Source of the DNA: an uncultured Collinsella sp.
Lineage (GTDB): Bacteria > Actinomycetota > Coriobacteriia > Coriobacteriales > Coriobacteriaceae
Assembly: GCA_937934165.1 (NCBI GenBank)
Contig: CALGZX010000075.1
Location: 1 to 7,710, forward strand
Reading direction: 5' to 3'
Length of the DNA: 7,710 nt
A program made the position numbers and the translations under genes. This document shows, in pieces, positions 1 to 4,969 of the stretch. How positions within the stretch are numbered: position 1 is the first letter of the stretch; every line of letters starts with the position of its first letter. The notes under the pieces were generated by a model, which was given only the letters and a program-made list of their open reading frames with translations, searched no databases and was not told the DNA's origin.

Positions 1-245
1 AGCGATACCTGCGCAAAACCGAGAGCGCCGCGCTTTTCGGTTCCGCCAAAGATAACGTCCTCCATCTTTCCGCCGCGCAGAGTCTTTGAGCGCTGCTCGC
101 CCATGACCCATAGGATAGCGTCGGATATATTCGATTTTCCCGAGCCGTTGGGACCGACGATGACGGTTAGGCCCGGCTCAAACGTCATGTGGGCGCGGTC
201 GGCAAACGACTTGAACCCTTTGAGCGTGAGGGACTTGAGATACAC
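1..245 (-). CDS. smc: SMC chromosome-condensation ATPase, N-terminal 81 residues only (cut by window edge)
   Basis: SMC proteins form long coiled-coil dimers with ScpA/ScpB that organise and separate the chromosome. Only the start of the N-terminal ATPase head is present. The protein begins MYLKSLTLKGFKSFADR, the usual SMC opening, followed by the Walker A loop GPNGSGKS at residues 31-38. After that come the head sequences ILWVMGEQ and LRGGKMEDVIFGGTEKR, typical of bacterial SMC. The start is GTG (243-245) with GAGG four bases upstream at 250-253. The in-frame codons above it offer no better start before the rnc stop. It lies 10 bases after rnc, so it is almost certainly cotranscribed with it. 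The rnc-smc pairing is widespread in Gram-positive bacteria. The hinge and C-terminal head lie outside the window. Confidence 0.95.
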   Translation of the reverse strand, partial: MYLKSLTLKGFKSFADRAHMTFEPGLTVIVGPNGSGKSNISDAILWVMGEQRSKTLRGGKMEDVIFGGTEKRGALGFAQVS

Positions 246-255
246 GGTTCCTCGC

Positions 256-981
256 TTAAACAGGCTTCTTGTTGAGAATCACGCCGTTGGTGGTGTAACC
301 CATGCGGTCGAGCGCCTCGAGCGCGGCAGCTCCCTCGGCTTCCTTCTTGGAGGAACCGGTGCCGCGGCCCTGACGGATACCGTCAATGAGCACCACGGCG
401 GTAAAGGTCGGTGCATGTGCCGGGCCCTCAGAGCCAACGAGCTTATACGCTGGGGGCTCGTGACCGTCGGCCTGCACGCACTCCTGCAAAAACGACTTGG
501 GGTTCGCAGGATGCTCGGCACGCTCGGAAGCCAAATGCGGCTTAAGCGTACGGTGAATGAACTCCGCCGCCGCATCCCAGCCGGCATCCAGGTACAGCGC
601 ACCCACGAGCGACTCATAGACGTTCTCGAGGGCCGAATGCAGGCCGCGCGCACCAGTACCGGTCTCAGAGGCACCAAAGATGATGATGTCGTCGATGCCC
701 AGCTCGTGAGAAACCTCGGACAGCGTAGCGCCCGAGACAAGCGACACCTTCAGGCGCGTGAGCTTGCCCTCGTCAAACTCCGGATAGGACTCAAACAGGG
801 AGCGTGCGACCACAGCGCCCAAAATGGAATCGCCCAAGAACTCAAGGCGCTCATAGCTGGCAGAAACCGGCTGTCCCTCGACTGCCGAGGGATGCGTAAG
901 GGCCGCGCGCAGCAGCACCTTATTGTTGAACTCGTGGCCCAGGATTTCCTGGGCGCGCGTAAGTCGGTCGGATAAAGCCAA
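256..981 (-). CDS. rnc: Ribonuclease III (dsRNA endonuclease)
   Basis: RNase III cuts double-stranded RNA, including the stems that release 16S and 23S rRNA precursors. The 241-residue protein has the full family layout: an N-terminal nuclease domain (about 1-150) and a C-terminal dsRNA-binding domain (about 160-228, PKSFLQECVQ ... GTGSSKKEAEGAAA). The signature ERLEFLGDSIL is at 44-54 and supplies E44, E47 and D51. E71 lies in EGKLTRLK. In the second metal-binding motif, LENVYESLVGALYLD, the glutamate is kept (E123), but the position normally filled by aspartate (D114 in E. coli) is N120, encoded by AAC. The start is TTG (979-981). It is chosen because a perfect AAGGAGG (990-996) sits eight bases upstream, inside the last codons of acpP. 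Only three bases separate it from the acpP stop, so translation is probably coupled. Confidence 0.97.
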   Translation of the reverse strand: MALSDRLTRAQEILGHEFNNKVLLRAALTHPSAVEGQPVSASYERLEFLGDSILGAVVARSLFESYPEFDEGKLTRLKVSLVSGATLSEVSHELGIDDIIIFGASETGTGARGLHSALENVYESLVGALYLDAGWDAAAEFIHRTLKPHLASERAEHPANPKSFLQECVQADGHEPPAYKLVGSEGPAHAPTFTAVVLIDGIRQGRGTGSSKKEAEGAAALEALDRMGYTTNGVILNKKPV

Positions 982-984
982 GAC

Positions 985-1227
985 TTAGGCCTCCTTGGCA
1001 GCTTCGATAGCGTCGACGACGTCGGCGACAGAGTTGAGCGAGAGCAGGGTCTCGTCATCGATCTCGAGGTTGAACTCGTCCTCGATAGCCGTAACCAGCT
1101 GCAGGCGCTCGAGCGAGTTGGCATCGAGGTCGTCAAAGGTGGTCTCCTCGCTAATTTCGGCAACATCGACGCCCAGAACGTCAGCAGCGACCTCGGCGAT
1201 CTTGTCGAAGATTTCGGAGCGGTCCAT
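985..1227 (-). CDS. acpP: Acyl carrier protein
   Basis: This small acidic protein carries growing fatty acyl chains on a 4'-phosphopantetheine arm. It has 80 residues, the usual size, starting MDRSEIFDKIAEVAADVL. The arm attaches to S38 in DLDANSLERLQLV. In most bacterial ACPs the residue before this serine is aspartate (DSL motif); here it is asparagine (N37). Helix II, the recognition helix, continues through LVTAIEDEF, and the C-terminal helix is SVADVVDAIEAAKEA. The ATG at 1225-1227 has AGAGG about seven bases upstream. Longer in-frame extension upstream runs through the plsX-acpP leader and has no ACP-like sequence. Its last codons (AAG GAG GCC TAA) double as the ribosome site for rnc. 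The fabD and fabG genes often found between plsX and acpP are absent. Confidence 0.96.
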   Translation of the reverse strand: MDRSEIFDKIAEVAADVLGVDVAEISEETTFDDLDANSLERLQLVTAIEDEFNLEIDDETLLSLNSVADVVDAIEAAKEA

Positions 1228-1256
1228 AGCGCTTCCTCTCATAGTGCATGAATACC

Positions 1257-1285
1257 AAAAGAATGGTACCGCCCGGGCGGTACCA
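1257..1285 (-). promoter_or_regulatory. Perfect 22-bp palindrome plus U-rich run in the acpP leader (terminator/attenuator or operator)
   Basis: Bases 1264-1285 are a perfect palindrome: TGGTACCGCCC followed at once by its reverse complement. As RNA from the minus strand it can fold into a 9-bp GC-rich stem with a CCGG loop. It is followed directly by TTCTTTT (1263-1257), which resembles a Rho-independent terminator. It sits 67 bases after the plsX stop and 36 bases before the acpP start, with no convincing promoter between it and acpP. As DNA, the gapless symmetry also suits a dimeric repressor site. A possible -10 box lies just upstream (1299-1304), which would put the palindrome at about +6 to +27. 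The sequence alone cannot decide between these roles. Confidence 0.55.
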
Positions 1286-1298
1286 AGACACGGTTCTG

Positions 1299-1304
1299 AT
1301 TCTA
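1299..1304 (-). promoter_or_regulatory. Possible -10 box of an acpP-rnc-smc promoter
   Basis: On the minus strand these bases read TAGAAT, a five-of-six match to TATAAT. They lie in the 124-base plsX-acpP gap, about 72 bases before the acpP ATG. No good -35 hexamer is seen 16-19 bases upstream, so the call is weak. A start near 1291 would place the 22-bp palindrome immediately downstream in the new transcript. Confidence 0.3.
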
Positions 1305-1351
1305 CCCCACGGCGTGCACCGCGAAGCACATAACAGCGCTCTAACTCGCTC

Positions 1352-2371
1352 TTATAAAACGATACCGTCCATAGAGTTGGCGACATTCTCGACCAGCCCG
1401 GCGCGCACGGCTTCGGCCGCCGCGAGCGTACCGTTTTTGACAGCCTCGACCGAGGTGGCACCATGGCCGATCAGGACCACGCCGCGCAGGCCCAAAAGAA
1501 TCGCGCCGCCCTTGGCGTCGCCCGAAAGTTTGGCTTTAATCTCGCGCATCTGCTTTTTGATGAGCAGCGCGGCAATCTTGGTGCCGAGCGAGGCCATAAA
1601 GGCGCCCTTGAGCTCCTGCAGCAAAAACTTGGCAGCGCCCTCGGTGGCCTTGAGCGCAATATTGCCCGACATGCCATCGGCAACGATGACATCGAAGTTA
1701 CCTGAGGTGAGGTCGGTGCCCTCGCAGTTACCAACAAAGCCGGGAACGGCGGCCTTCATAGCAGGGAAACAGGCCTTGGTAAAGTTGGAGCCCTTCTCGT
1801 CCTCGGTGCCGTTGGCGAGCATGCCCACGCGAGGATGCTCGATGCCCAGGACGACGCGGGCATAGGCGCTGCCCATCTGGGCAAAACGCACCATATCGTC
1901 AACCTCGACATCGGGGTTGGCACCCATGTCGCACAGCACCGTCAGACCGCCGGCGCGATTGGGCAGTGCATTGGTCAGACAGGGGCGCACCGGCTGCTTC
2001 TTGCCTTCGGCCTGATACCTAAACGGCGTCACGTAGGCGGTGGCAGCGGCGGTCATGGCACCGGTCGAGCCGGCGGAGAAGAACGCATCCGCGTTGCCCT
2101 TCTTAATGGCGCGGCAAGAAAGCACGATCGACGACTTACGCTTGGTCATCACGGCGCGAATGGGATCGTCATCCATGGCGATAACGTCAGGTGCCTCAAG
2201 GGCCTCAACACGTGCATGGGAAGCTGCAAAGGGATTGACGATTTCGGCCGGGCCAGCCGCCAAGACCTCGATATCGGGATCGGCGGCAAGCGCAGCCTCG
2301 ATACCATCGAGAACAACCTGAGGTTTCTCGTCTCCGCCCACAACGTCTACACAAACGCGAACGTTACTCAT
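1352..2371 (-). CDS. plsX: Phosphate acyltransferase PlsX
   Basis: PlsX converts acyl-ACP and phosphate to acyl-phosphate, the donor that PlsY uses to start phosphatidic acid synthesis. It is a peripheral membrane enzyme. The 339-residue length is normal. Family blocks in order are DVVGGDEKP (9-17, a variant of the common DAMGGD opening), SAGSTGA (99-105), DMGANPD (148-154), LANGTEDEKG (185-194), VGNCEGTDLTSGNFDVIVADG (213-233) with SGNIALKATEG after it, and GGAILLGLRG ... GHGAT (288-305). Two ATGs are possible, 2377 and 2371. The downstream one is chosen because AAGGAG at 2379-2384 lies seven bases before it and only one base before the other. It is preceded by a terminator-like hairpin and followed by the palindromic acpP leader, so it may be controlled separately from both neighbours. 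FakA, encoded in the same run, makes the same acyl-phosphate by another route. Confidence 0.96.
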   Translation of the reverse strand: MSNVRVCVDVVGGDEKPQVVLDGIEAALAADPDIEVLAAGPAEIVNPFAASHARVEALEAPDVIAMDDDPIRAVMTKRKSSIVLSCRAIKKGNADAFFSAGSTGAMTAAATAYVTPFRYQAEGKKQPVRPCLTNALPNRAGGLTVLCDMGANPDVEVDDMVRFAQMGSAYARVVLGIEHPRVGMLANGTEDEKGSNFTKACFPAMKAAVPGFVGNCEGTDLTSGNFDVIVADGMSGNIALKATEGAAKFLLQELKGAFMASLGTKIAALLIKKQMREIKAKLSGDAKGGAILLGLRGVVLIGHGATSVEAVKNGTLAAAEAVRAGLVENVANSMDGIVL

Positions 2372-2388
2372 ATACATGCTCCTTATAC

Positions 2389-2418
2389 AAAAATGGCCGA
2401 CTCATTGAGCCGGCCATT
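2389..2418 (-). terminator. Rho-independent terminator or attenuator between rpmF and plsX
   Basis: On the minus strand, AATGGCCGGCTC and GAGTCGGCCATT (2392-2418) pair into a 12-bp stem with an AAT loop and one G-U pair. A run of five Ts follows, two of them in the stem. The plsX ribosome site AAGGAG begins only a few bases later. No promoter can fit between hairpin and gene, so plsX must be made by read-through from upstream, which makes this a candidate attenuator. Confidence 0.65.
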
Positions 2419-2421
2419 GTG

Positions 2422-2435
2422 GTTCCATTTGGAAC
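2422..2435. repeat. Short inverted repeat upstream of the plsX terminator
   Basis: GTTCCA and TGGAAC are separated by TT, giving a six-base-pair arm that ends three bases before the terminator hairpin. A -10-like TATACT (2450-2455, minus strand) lies 14 bases upstream of it, though without a clear -35. It could be a repressor site or a second leader hairpin. It is short enough to be chance. Confidence 0.3.
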
Positions 2436-2458
2436 GGCATCGCATCCAGAGTATACCG

Positions 2459-2638
2459 TTACTCGGTAACGATAACCTCGCGGTCCTTGTAGAAACCGCA
2501 GCTGGGGCACACGTGGTGCGGAAGCTTGACAGCGCCGCAACGGGGGCACGTGGACTGAGCCGCAGCCGAGATCTTCATGTTGGCGGAACGACGGGTGTGA
2601 GTGCGGATACGACCCTGCTTTTGTTTAGGTACGGGCAT
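2459..2638 (-). CDS. rpmF: 50S ribosomal protein L32, zinc-binding form
   Basis: L32 is a small protein of the large ribosomal subunit. The 59-residue sequence begins MPVPKQKQGRIRTHTRRS, the basic RNA-binding N-terminus of the family. It then has a zinc ribbon of two CxxC pairs, C31/C34 (CPRC) and C44/C47 (CPSC), nine residues apart. This is the cysteine-bearing form; many bacteria also carry a cysteine-free version used under zinc shortage, which is not in this window. The ATG (2636-2638) follows AAGGAAGG by five bases. It sits between yceD and plsX, an arrangement shared by distant bacteria including E. coli. The 64-base gap to yceD holds a possible extended -10 (TGGTAGTAT, 2689-2697) without a clear -35. 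The stop codon lies within a small inverted repeat (2457-2471). Confidence 0.97.
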   Translation of the reverse strand: MPVPKQKQGRIRTHTRRSANMKISAAAQSTCPRCGAVKLPHHVCPSCGFYKDREVIVTE

Positions 2639-2702
2639 AGTGACCTTCCTTATGAACTATCCAGTGTGGCGATTACGCGCAAGTAGCGATACTACCACAG
2701 TT

Positions 2703-3257
2703 TTACTCATCAAGCTTGAGATTCTTCAATGCTGCAAATGGATTTTCCGTGGCAGCGGCCCATTCCGCCTCTGCCTGGGCGGCGCAATCGCATTGCTCGA
2801 CGTTGAGATTGCAACCGCATGTGGGGCACAGACCACGGCAATCGGGCTTGCAGAGCACCACAAACGGCGTGTCCATAACGACCGCGTCATTGATGGGCTC
2901 GCCCAGATCGACGATGCGGTCCTCACCCAGGAGCTCGTAGCCATCCTCGTAGGCCTCGGGATCCTCGGGCTCCTCAAAGAGGTAGAACTCCTCGATCTCG
3001 CCGGCGATATCAAACGAGGCGGGCTCCAGGCAACGGTCGCACTCGCCGGTGGCGTGCGCGCGGACCATGCCCGTGAGCAAGACACCGGTACCGGCATTGG
3101 TAAAGACAACGTCGTAGTCGATGCCGTCCTGAAGCTGGTACTCCTTCTCGCCCACCGTGTAGGTGGCGACATCGACCTTACCGGTCAGCGGATACGAATC
3201 TCCAGGAAACTCGAGCTGCTCGGAAAGATCGACGGTAACGCTCGGAAACTCAGCCAT
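2703..3257 (-). CDS. yceD: YceD/DUF177 family protein, linked to 23S rRNA accumulation
   Basis: This 184-residue protein belongs to the DUF177 (YceD) family, whose members are linked to 23S rRNA accumulation or large-subunit assembly and are usually encoded next to rpmF, as here. The family pattern is clear: GECDRCLEP (71-79) with a first cysteine pair at C73/C76, then VVLCKPDCRGLCPTCGCNLN (133-152) with C136, C140, C144 and C147, and the C-terminal NPFAALKNL (172-180). The cysteines suggest metal binding, which is an inference. The middle section (about 88-112) is very acidic. The ATG (3255-3257) shares its first base with the stop of the upstream gene (TAATG). No good ribosome site is seen, so it probably depends on translational coupling. 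An in-frame extension to 3308 exists, but it lies inside the upstream gene and lacks family sequence. The exact molecular role is not settled. Confidence 0.93.
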   Translation of the reverse strand: MAEFPSVTVDLSEQLEFPGDSYPLTGKVDVATYTVGEKEYQLQDGIDYDVVFTNAGTGVLLTGMVRAHATGECDRCLEPASFDIAGEIEEFYLFEEPEDPEAYEDGYELLGEDRIVDLGEPINDAVVMDTPFVVLCKPDCRGLCPTCGCNLNVEQCDCAAQAEAEWAAATENPFAALKNLKLDE

Positions 3258-3754
3258 TACCACTGACCATTCTGTTGGGCGGCACCCTCGTTGAGCTGCT
3301 GACGGCAACGGGTAACGGTGCCAGTCAGGCTCTTGAGGTTCTCCTCCAGGTGCGTAAAGACCTGCTCCGCGTAGTCCTCGGCAGCATAACGCGTCTCGCG
3401 CTCGTACTGCTGGGCACGATCGCGGATGTCGTCGGCCTGCTGCTGCGCAAGGCGGACGATCTCCTGCTCACCGGCAATGGTGAGGGCCTGCTGCTGAGCG
3501 TCGGCGATGATGGAATCAGCCTGAGCGGCGGCGGAAGCCATAAGCTCCTCGCGCTCCTTAAGGATACGGCGGGATTTCTGCCACTCCTCGGGATAGCTCA
3601 TGCGGATCTCGTCGAGGATATTGAAGAACACGTCGGCGTCGATGACCTTGAACTGAGCGTTCTTGCCGAAAGGCGGCTTGGCTTCCTCGATCAGCCCTTC
3701 GAGCTCATCGACCAAGCTGACGATCCTATCGCCAGGAAAATTCTCGCCCGGCAT
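3257..3754 (-). CDS. Short SepIVA/DivIVA-like coiled-coil protein
   Basis: This 165-residue protein is mostly helical, highly charged and rich in Ala, Gln and Glu, with no signal peptide or membrane segment. After an N-terminal block, DRIVSLVDELEGLIEEAK (9-26) and DADVFFNILDEIRMSYPEEW (39-58), a long coiled coil runs from about 60 to 140. It ends in LTGTVTRCRQQL (143-154). From memory these blocks align with both ends of mycobacterial SepIVA, a division and cell-envelope protein of about 245 residues also encoded just upstream of a yceD gene. The middle coiled coil appears to be about 80 residues shorter. Such genes may be labelled ATPase or ATP synthase subunit B because of the coiled coil, but no Walker motif or membrane anchor is visible. 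The ATG at 3752-3754 is chosen for AAAGGAG (3760-3766) five bases upstream; the ATG at 3769 has none. Function here is inferred. Confidence 0.85.
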   Translation of the reverse strand: MPGENFPGDRIVSLVDELEGLIEEAKPPFGKNAQFKVIDADVFFNILDEIRMSYPEEWQKSRRILKEREELMASAAAQADSIIADAQQQALTIAGEQEIVRLAQQQADDIRDRAQQYERETRYAAEDYAEQVFTHLEENLKSLTGTVTRCRQQLNEGAAQQNGQW

Positions 3755-3789
3755 CCGGTCTCCTTTCATAGGTAACTTATCATCGTGCT

Positions 3790-3798
3790 AGTTTACCA
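3790..3798 (-). promoter_or_regulatory. Possible extended -10 promoter for the SepIVA-like-yceD-rpmF unit
   Basis: The minus strand reads TGGTAAACT: a TGN extension followed by TAAACT, a four-of-six match to TATAAT. It lies in the 68-base coaD gap, 36 bases before the next start codon and just after a terminator-like hairpin. The -35 region is only T-rich. The location is sensible but the motif is weak. Confidence 0.28.
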
Positions 3799-3814
3799 CA
3801 TGCCACCAGGCAAT

Positions 3815-3858
3815 AAAAAACGTCACGAAAAGCGATGTCTGAGCGCTTCGACCACGTT
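3815..3858 (-). terminator. Imperfect terminator hairpin overlapping the end of coaD
   Basis: On the minus strand AACGT pairs with ACGTT, and inside it CGAAGCG pairs with CGCTTTTCG across a TT bulge, around a nine-base loop (3819-3858). A TTTT run follows directly at 3818-3815. The stem is broken by an internal loop and lies mostly within the final coaD codons, so it may be inefficient. Confidence 0.4.
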
Positions 3859-4320
3859 GGGCGGCACAAACGTCGATACATCGCTGCCGAGCGAGGCGAT
3901 CTGGCGAACGACCGAGCTCGAGATGTAACCGTACTGCGGAGCACTCATGACAAAGATGGACTCCAGCTCGCTATCCAAGCGATAATTGAGGTCGGCCTGC
4001 TGCAGCTCATACTCAAAGTCGGTCATGGCGCGCAGGCCCTTGACCACGGCCCCCGCCGCCTGCTCACGAGCGAAGTCGACCAAGAGGCCGGTAAAGGGCA
4101 GGACTTCGACGCCGTCGATATTACCGAGCGCCTCGCGGGCCAGCGCCACGCGCTCATCGAGCATAAACGTGGTGCCCACACCGTTTTTACCCTGCGACTC
4201 TGCAACAGCGACGATCACACTGGGAAAGATGCGGCGGGCGCGGCGGATCACATCGATATGGCCAAACGTGATGGGATCGAAGGTGCCCGGGACGATCACG
4301 CGGTTGATGGTGTCATTCAT
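3823..4320 (-). CDS. coaD: Phosphopantetheine adenylyltransferase
   Basis: CoaD joins ATP and 4'-phosphopantetheine to give dephospho-CoA, the next-to-last step of CoA synthesis. The 165-residue length is normal. The nucleotidyltransferase loop is GTFDPITFGHIDVI (12-25), with the TxGH-type ATP site at 18-21. KGLRAMTDFEYELQ (94-107) and ISSSVVRQ (133-140) are the other family signatures. The segment around K45 (SQGKNGVGTTF, 42-52) appears about three residues longer than the matching SPSKKPMF loop of E. coli. The start ATG (4318-4320) follows AGGAGG by six bases and overlaps the end of rsmD by eight bases (ATGAATGA). An open frame continues upstream to 4644, but it is only the rsmD gene read in another frame. 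rsmD-coaD is a common pair in Gram-positive bacteria. CoA is the source of the arm placed on AcpP. Confidence 0.97.
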   Translation of the reverse strand: MNDTINRVIVPGTFDPITFGHIDVIRRARRIFPSVIVAVAESQGKNGVGTTFMLDERVALAREALGNIDGVEVLPFTGLLVDFAREQAAGAVVKGLRAMTDFEYELQQADLNYRLDSELESIFVMSAPQYGYISSSVVRQIASLGSDVSTFVPPNVVEALRHRFS

Positions 4321-4969
4321 GGGCGTCCTCCTGAAACGTCGTGGCATCGTTGTTATCGGCATCGGTGACGGCACTATCGTCCTCACCGTCGTCATCGCCG
4401 ACCCAACGAAGCAGGTCGACCGAGGTAATGCCGTAGCGCTTCTCACGTACAGTCTCAAAGCCTGCCGGATGCGCGCCCGCATCGGCGGAGGCATGCTCAA
4501 ACAGGGCATAAGCGCCAGGCGCAAGCAGACCCTGCTGAGCCAGATTCTGCAGCAGTTCCTCGACCGGCTCGGCGCCAAAAGCATACGGCGGGTCGAGCAG
4601 GACCAGATCAAAGGGGCCGCCCGGCACACGACCGCGCGAGGCACTCATCAGCATGTCGCCCGTTACCACGCGCCAACGCGCACGGTCACGGCAGAGCGAC
4701 TCGATATTCTTGGTAATGAGCCGCGCGGCGTTGCGATCGATCTCAAACGTCGTGAGCGAGCGGGCCCCACGAGAGAGCATCTCGATACCTAGGGCACCGG
4801 AGCCGCCAAAGGCGTCCAGCACACGGACCTCGTCCAGATCGAAATCGAATGCCGACATGACCATAGATGCGCACGCCTCGCGCACGCGATCAGTCGTGGG
4901 GCGGGTGACATCGCGACCACGGGGCTCCTCGATCTTACGACCGCGCCATTCGCCGCCGATGATTCTCAT
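4313..4969 (-). CDS. rsmD: 16S rRNA (guanine-966-N2)-methyltransferase RsmD
   Basis: RsmD methylates G966 of 16S rRNA using S-adenosylmethionine during small-subunit assembly. The protein begins MRIIGGEWRGRKI and continues RPTTDRVREA (23-32), both typical of the family. The SAM-binding motif I is VLDAFGGSGALGIEML (50-65). The acidic end of the next strand is FEIDRN (75-80), and catalytic motif IV is DPPY (126-129). The body ends near residue 190, where most family members stop. Here a 28-residue, Asp-rich tail follows (GDDDGEDDSAVTDADNN from 191), probably disordered. The ATG overlaps the recG stop by four bases (ATGA), with AAGGAGG at 4980-4986 inside the recG end. The DNA for the tail also holds the coaD ribosome site. 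Confidence 0.96.
   Translation of the reverse strand: MRIIGGEWRGRKIEEPRGRDVTRPTTDRVREACASMVMSAFDFDLDEVRVLDAFGGSGALGIEMLSRGARSLTTFEIDRNAARLITKNIESLCRDRARWRVVTGDMLMSASRGRVPGGPFDLVLLDPPYAFGAEPVEELLQNLAQQGLLAPGAYALFEHASADAGAHPAGFETVREKRYGITSVDLLRWVGDDDGEDDSAVTDADNNDATTFQEDAHE

Noticed and set aside
103..975. Open frame of 290 codons on the plus strand opposite rnc and smc
   Set aside because: It is the antisense of clearly recognised genes, has no family-like sequence, and long mirror frames are expected in GC-rich coding DNA.
1257..1285. T-box riboswitch, because of GGTACCGCC
   Set aside because: A T-box leader needs about 150 bases or more of specifier stem structure and usually precedes tRNA synthetase or amino acid genes; the whole gap is 124 bases and precedes acpP.
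1264..1285. Definite FapR operator
   Set aside because: Only the central GTACC resembles the recalled FapR half-site, the spacer is GC-rich, and no fapR is visible. Kept only as a hypothesis.
985..1464. Long version of ACP starting at 1464
   Set aside because: The extension crosses plsX and the palindromic leader and lacks ACP sequence; MDRSEIF at 1227 has a proper ribosome site.
2364..2549. Minus-strand 61-codon frame in the rpmF region
   Set aside because: It is out of frame with L32, which is certain from its CxxC pairs, N-terminus and ribosome site.
1835..2686. Plus-strand open frame spanning plsX, the leader and rpmF
   Set aside because: It crosses three real features on the opposite strand and its protein resembles nothing known to me.
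3823..4644. Long version of CoaD starting at 4644
   Set aside because: The extra N-terminal part is rsmD read in another frame; the ATG at 4320 has AGGAGG and begins the family sequence.
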